Below are positions 60,355 through 64,000 of a stretch of 64,000 bases of DNA, in pieces. Below the pieces are notes generated by a model. The model did no database searches, was not told the DNA's origin, and worked only from the letters and a program-made list of their open reading frames with translations. The position numbers and the translations under genes are program-made. This stretch comes from Aquabacterium sp. (GTDB taxonomy: Bacteria; Pseudomonadota; Gammaproteobacteria; Burkholderiales; Burkholderiaceae_C): positions 1 through 64,000 of the forward strand of contig NZ_JACRAH010000031.1 in assembly GCF_016234775.1 (NCBI RefSeq), written 5' to 3'. Positions within the stretch are counted from its first letter, which is position 1. Every line of letters begins with the position of its first letter.

Positions 60355-62100
60355 ATGAGCAAAGAATCAGGCGGTTTCCTGCGCAAAGTTGCGCGCTTCG
60401 TGGCCAATCCGACAACGGATTGGACGGAGTTGGACGCGCCCAGGGAAGACGCTGGCGAGAGCGATTACGCCAAGGGCGAGATCAAGGCCATGATCGAGCG
60501 AAAGCGGCGTAACGACTTCGTGCGCAAGCGCGAACTCGACATGCTGCGCAAGATCCGCCGTGAGGGCCTCAGCCCTGACAACGCATTGGCGCTGAGCAGT
60601 CCGTCCAATATGGACCCGGACTCCCGCCCCCAGGGTGGCGCGCGCTCGGACATCGCGGTCAAAGCCAAGATCGACGCCATCGAATTGCAGATGGTGGGCG
60701 GCGCCAGCCGCCAGCCCCCCATCCTGCAGCCGGCCGCTCTGCCTTCTGCGCCAGGTCGATTGGCAGATCCAGCCACCACGGCGCCCAACATGCTCACCGT
60801 ACCGGCCACATTGTCGTACGACGACGAGCCTCCACAGATTTCCCAGACCGTACTGGATGTGGCCCGAGCCTCGGTGCCGCGCATGGCCACCAACAGGGGA
60901 GAACCGTCCACTCAAGCCAGCCTGCATGGCGAACTGGATGTGCACGTAGTCGAAGTGGTCCATGATCCGGAGCTGGACGAAGCTGTCATCGCTTTTGCCA
61001 ACGCCGATTTCGACCAGTGCGAACAGAACCTGCTGGATCTGGTTCACCCTGGCGCCGCACGCCACGATCAGGCTGAAACCTGGCTGGTCTTGTTCGACCT
61101 GTACCGAGCTCTCGACCTGCAGCAGAAATTTGACCATCTGGCCGTGTCTTATGCCCAGAAATTCGGTGTTTCTGCGCCGCAGTGGTATTCGCTGCCTCAG
61201 AAAGTCGCCACCTTCCTGGCCAACAAGGGCAAGCGCAACCTGAGCGAGCCGGACGTCAGTTCGGCCGTTCATCAGGCGCCAGCCACGGAGCCTGGCAGCC
61301 TTGATGCCCCGGCGCCCCACTTGGAAGGCTGGATCGCCTCGTCATGCCTTGATCAGGAGGCAACAGCCAACCTGCGCATAGAGATATTGCAGATGCCACG
61401 CCCATGGATCATGGACTGGAGTGGCGTGCACAGCGTGTCGCCAGAAGGGGCAGGCCAGTTGGTGCAATTGATGCGCCAATGGGCACGTGAAGCTCAGGAA
61501 ATGGTCTGGATCGGCGTGCCGACCTTGCTGGATGTTCTCGGCGAAGCATCGCCCACTGGGGTCAAGGACTCGGACCCCGCCTACTGGATGCTGCGCCTGG
61601 AGATCCTGCGCCTGTGCAATCGCCCCGATCAATTCGACGAAACGGCCATTGACTACTGCGTGACGTATGAGCTGTCGCCCCCATCCTGGGAACATGCCAG
61701 TTGCCGAGTGAGCGAGCAGACCGACAACATCCATCCGCACACACGCCCTCTTTCGCACGTCAGCGAAGTCACCACGAGTTTCATTGAGTCGCAACTGCAT
61801 GACGAAGTGGAATTCGTCCAGGTGGCGACCCTCGACCTGTCCGGCCAGCTGGTTGGCGACATCGGCCAGACCCTGACGCAGTTGGACGACCAACTCAGCG
61901 CCAGCGTGACCCTGGAGATCGATTGTGCCCACCTGCTGCGCGTGGACTTCATCGCCGCAGGTGACCTGCTGAACTGGGTGCTCGCACGCCGAGCCGAAGA
62001 TCGGCAGGTGGTGTTCAACAACCCGCATCGGCTGATTGCATTGTTCTTCGGCGCGATGGGCATCAACGAACACGCCAAGGTCAAGCTTCAAACCACTTGA
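60355..62100 (+). CDS. Double-STAS hypothetical protein between dksA and hslV
   Basis: 581 residues, no named family recognised. A basic N-terminus (about 1-70, helical and charged) and a Pro/Ala-rich linker lead into two similar modules. Each has a helical hairpin ending in a W-x-x-x spacing motif: residues 243-277 (WLVLFDLY, KFDHLAVSYAQKFGVSAPQW) and 411-445 (WMLRLEIL, QFDETAIDYCVTYELSPPSW). Each is followed or preceded by a STAS-like fold: about 325-400 and about 487-580, the latter with LEIDCAHLLRVDFIAAGDLLNWV. STAS domains bind proteins, nucleotides or lipids. Starts at ATG 60355, 5 bp after dksA. Function unknown. Confidence 0.8.
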   Translation: MSKESGGFLRKVARFVANPTTDWTELDAPREDAGESDYAKGEIKAMIERKRRNDFVRKRELDMLRKIRREGLSPDNALALSSPSNMDPDSRPQGGARSDIAVKAKIDAIELQMVGGASRQPPILQPAALPSAPGRLADPATTAPNMLTVPATLSYDDEPPQISQTVLDVARASVPRMATNRGEPSTQASLHGELDVHVVEVVHDPELDEAVIAFANADFDQCEQNLLDLVHPGAARHDQAETWLVLFDLYRALDLQQKFDHLAVSYAQKFGVSAPQWYSLPQKVATFLANKGKRNLSEPDVSSAVHQAPATEPGSLDAPAPHLEGWIASSCLDQEATANLRIEILQMPRPWIMDWSGVHSVSPEGAGQLVQLMRQWAREAQEMVWIGVPTLLDVLGEASPTGVKDSDPAYWMLRLEILRLCNRPDQFDETAIDYCVTYELSPPSWEHASCRVSEQTDNIHPHTRPLSHVSEVTTSFIESQLHDEVEFVQVATLDLSGQLVGDIGQTLTQLDDQLSASVTLEIDCAHLLRVDFIAAGDLLNWVLARRAEDRQVVFNNPHRLIALFFGAMGINEHAKVKLQTT

Positions 62101-62116
62101 GCTGGCATGTTGTGCC

Positions 62117-62147
62117 CCCCTTGAAAACAGGGGCACCGCCTCCACCT
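62117..62147 (+). promoter_or_regulatory. hslV: Sigma32-like heat-shock promoter for hslVU
   Basis: CCCCTTGAAA (62117-62126) matches the sigma32 -35 consensus CTTGAAA exactly. Thirteen bases later, CTCCACCT (62140-62147) resembles CCCCATNT with two mismatches. Start of transcription would be near 62155, about 37 bp before the hslV ATG. hslVU is a sigma32 operon in E. coli. Confidence 0.6.
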
Positions 62148-62191
62148 GACGCTACTTCGTGCGCGAGCACTTTAAACACGATCCAAGCGTC

Positions 62192-62740
62192 ATGGATTCC
62201 TATCACGGCACCACCATCGTCAGCGTTCGCCGCCAAACCCCAAGCGGCTGGCAAGTCGCCATGGGCGGCGATGGCCAGGTCACCCTGGGCCACATCGTGG
62301 TCAAGGCTTCGGCCCGCAAGGTCCGCAAGCTCTACAAGGATCAGGTTCTCGCTGGCTTCGCTGGCGCCACGGCCGACGCCTTCACCCTGTTCGAGCGTTT
62401 TGAAGCCAAGCTGGAAAAACACCAAGGCAACCTCACGCGCGCTGCTGTCGAGCTGACGCGCGACTGGCGCACGGACCGGGTGCTGCGCAAGCTCGAAGCC
62501 ATGCTGGCCGTCGCCGACAAGGACACCTCGCTGATCATCACCGGCAATGGTGATGTGCTGGAGCCTGAGCACGGCATCATCGCCATTGGGTCAGGTGGCG
62601 CCTACGCCCAGGCTGCTGCCCGCGCACTGGTTGCCAACACGGATTTGCAGGCTGCTGAGATGGTGAAGAAGTCGCTGGAGATCGCTGGCGACCTGTGCAT
62701 TTACACCAATCAGAATCACACCATCGTTTCGCTGGACTGA
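62192..62740 (+). CDS. hslV: ATP-dependent protease subunit HslV
   Basis: 182 residues, the proteolytic chamber of HslUV. The nucleophile threonine follows a short propeptide: MDSYHG then TTIVSVRR, so six residues must be removed, unlike the E. coli form that begins MTTIVSV. The remaining hallmarks are [35 protein letters not shown] and [16 protein letters not shown]. The ATG at 62192 follows a sigma32-like promoter. hslU starts 6 bp after its stop. Confidence 0.97.
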   Translation: MDSYHGTTIVSVRRQTPSGWQVAMGGDGQVTLGHIVVKASARKVRKLYKDQVLAGFAGATADAFTLFERFEAKLEKHQGNLTRAAVELTRDWRTDRVLRKLEAMLAVADKDTSLIITGNGDVLEPEHGIIAIGSGGAYAQAAARALVANTDLQAAEMVKKSLEIAGDLCIYTNQNHTIVSLD

Positions 62741-62746
62741 AGCAAC

Positions 62747-64000
62747 ATGAGCATGACACCCCAAGACATCGTCAGCGAACTCGATCGCCACATTGTTGGC
62801 CAACGCGAAGCCAAACGTGCGGTGGCCATTGCCTTGCGCAATCGCTGGCGCCGCCAGCAGGTGGACGACAAGCTGCGTGGCGAGATCACACCCAAGAACA
62901 TCCTGATGATCGGCCCCACTGGGGTAGGCAAGACCGAGATTGCGCGCCGCCTGGCCAAGCTCGCCGACGCCCCCTTCATCAAGGTAGAAGCGACCAAATT
63001 CACCGAAGTGGGCTATGTGGGCAAGGACGTCGACACCATCATCCGAGACTTGGTAGAGTCCGCCGTCAAGCAAGAGCGTGCGCACCAGATGCAAGCGCAG
63101 CGCCTCAAGGCCGAGGACGCTGCAGAGGAGCGCTTGCTGGACGTGCTGGTGCCACCACCGCGGTCGGAGTTTGGCATCGCCCACACGCCATCGACCGACA
63201 ACACCGCCCGGCAGGTCATGCGCAAGCGCCTGCGCGAAGGCAGCATGGACGACCGGGAAATCGAGATCGAACTCTCGGACATGAAGACCCCCACCGTGGA
63301 GATCATGAGCCCGGCCGGCATGGAAGACATGGCCGAGCAGTTGCGCGGCATGTTCTCCCAGATGGGCCAAAACAAGCGCAAGGCCCGCAAGGTCACGGTG
63401 GCGGAAGCCCGCACCCAACTCATCGAAGAAGAAGCTGCCAAGCTGCTCAACGAGGAGGACATCAAGGCCAGGGCCCTGGAGCGCGCCGAACAGAACGGGA
63501 TTGTGTTCATCGACGAGATCGACAAAGTGGCCAGCCGATCGGAAGGCAACGGCGCCGAGGTTTCGCGTCAGGGCGTGCAACGCGACCTGCTCCCACTGGT
63601 AGAAGGCACCACGGTCAACACCAAATACGGCATGGTCAAGACCGACCACATCCTGTTCATCGCATCTGGCGCCTTCCACCTCAGCCGGCCCAGCGATCTG
63701 ATCCCCGAACTGCAGGGCCGCTTCCCGATTCGGGTTGAGCTCTCCTCGCTGTCGGTCGAAGACTTCGAAGCCATCCTCACCCAGCCCACCGCCAGCCTGA
63801 TCAAACAGTATCAAGCGCTGTTGTCTGCGGAAGGCGTGCAACTGGACTTCACCCCGGAGGCCATCCGTCGCCTGGCGCAGATCGCCTTCGAGGTGAACGA
63901 GCGCACCGAAAACATCGGCGCACGACGCCTGTCAACCGTGATGGAGCGCCTGCTGGACGAACTATCCTTTGACGCACCCAATCGATCCGGTCAGACGCAC
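62747..64000 (+). CDS. hslU: ATP-dependent protease ATPase subunit HslU (truncated by window end)
   Basis: 418 codons are open to the window end, so only the C-terminal few dozen residues (of about 440) are missing. ATGs at 62747 and 62753 are possible; the first is used. Walker A is [20 protein letters not shown]; the I-domain region with [13 protein letters not shown] charges follows; Walker B is [14 protein letters not shown] and the sensor region GRFPIRVEL. HslU unfolds substrates and feeds them to HslV. It lies 6 bp after hslV. Confidence 0.97.
   Translation, partial: MSMTPQDIVSELDRHIVGQREAKRAVAIALRNRWRRQQVDDKLRGEITPKNILMIGPTGVGKTEIARRLAKLADAPFIKVEATKFTEVGYVGKDVDTIIRDLVESAVKQERAHQMQAQRLKAEDAAEERLLDVLVPPPRSEFGIAHTPSTDNTARQVMRKRLREGSMDDREIEIELSDMKTPTVEIMSPAGMEDMAEQLRGMFSQMGQNKRKARKVTVAEARTQLIEEEAAKLLNEEDIKARALERAEQNGIVFIDEIDKVASRSEGNGAEVSRQGVQRDLLPLVEGTTVNTKYGMVKTDHILFIASGAFHLSRPSDLIPELQGRFPIRVELSSLSVEDFEAILTQPTASLIKQYQALLSAEGVQLDFTPEAIRRLAQIAFEVNERTENIGARRLSTVMERLLDELSFDAPNRSGQTH

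Overview
The window is a G+C-rich, gene-dense piece of chromosome from a betaproteobacterium. The gene order, the lipid A and Bam genes, HisZ, a cysteine-poor DksA and the DUF2065-hflC-hflK-hflX-hfq-der-bamB order all point to the order Burkholderiales, probably a Comamonadaceae/Sphaerotilaceae-type lineage. The genus cannot be read from the sequence. About 55 protein genes and two tRNA genes are visible. I see no insertion sequence, prophage, CRISPR array, rRNA operon or obvious defence or toxin locus.

Layout. Positions 1-2137 (+): the last codons of rpsR, then rplI, a repeat-rich spacer and dnaB. Positions 2165-3413 (-): trxC and a Bax-inhibitor-like membrane protein. Positions 3548-19189 (-): a long chain read right to left as rpsB-tsf-pyrH-frr-uppS-cdsA-dxr-rseP-bamA-skp-lpxD-fabZ-lpxA-lpxB-rnhB-trmH family. 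It links translation factors, isoprenoid and phospholipid synthesis, outer-membrane protein assembly and lipid A. rnr (-) follows, then two near-identical tRNA-Leu(CAG) units and an isolated GT-C-like membrane protein gene (+). Positions 24504-41452 (-): gpt-like, purA, hisZ, DUF2065, hflC, hflK, hflX, hfq, der, bamB, yfgM, hisS, ispG, rodZ, pilW, rlmN, ndk. Positions 41610-45893 (-): rluB, scpB, rluD. bamD (+) diverges from rluD. aceK and can (-) follow, then a metallo-beta-lactamase-fold gene (+), then ygjP-like, gmhB, glyS, glyQ, lnt and corC (-). The right end (+) holds a COG0523 GTPase, dksA, an unusual double-STAS protein, hslV and the 5' part of hslU, which runs off the end.

How it works together. 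Much of the window serves envelope biogenesis: BamA, BamB, BamD and Skp for outer-membrane proteins; LpxA, LpxB, LpxD, FabZ and GmhB for LPS; UppS, CdsA, Dxr and IspG for lipid carriers; RseP, Lnt and HflKC for membrane protein and lipoprotein handling. Translation functions (L9, S2, EF-Ts, RRF, HisRS, GlyRS, RlmN, RluB, RluD, Der, HflX) are interleaved with these. Many genes overlap by 4-8 bp or lie within 40 bp of each other, implying translational coupling.

Most notable: (i) a 581-residue protein between dksA and hslV with two copies of a [helical hairpin + STAS-like] module; (ii) a sigma32-like promoter ahead of hslVU; (iii) a duplicated tRNA-Leu transcription unit next to the orphan GT-C-like gene; (iv) a 20-bp tandem repeat of degenerate DnaA-box-like motifs before dnaB; (v) structured RNA signals around rpsB and tsf; (vi) RluB with very long low-complexity arms. 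No clearly new multi-gene system is visible; this is mostly core chromosome.
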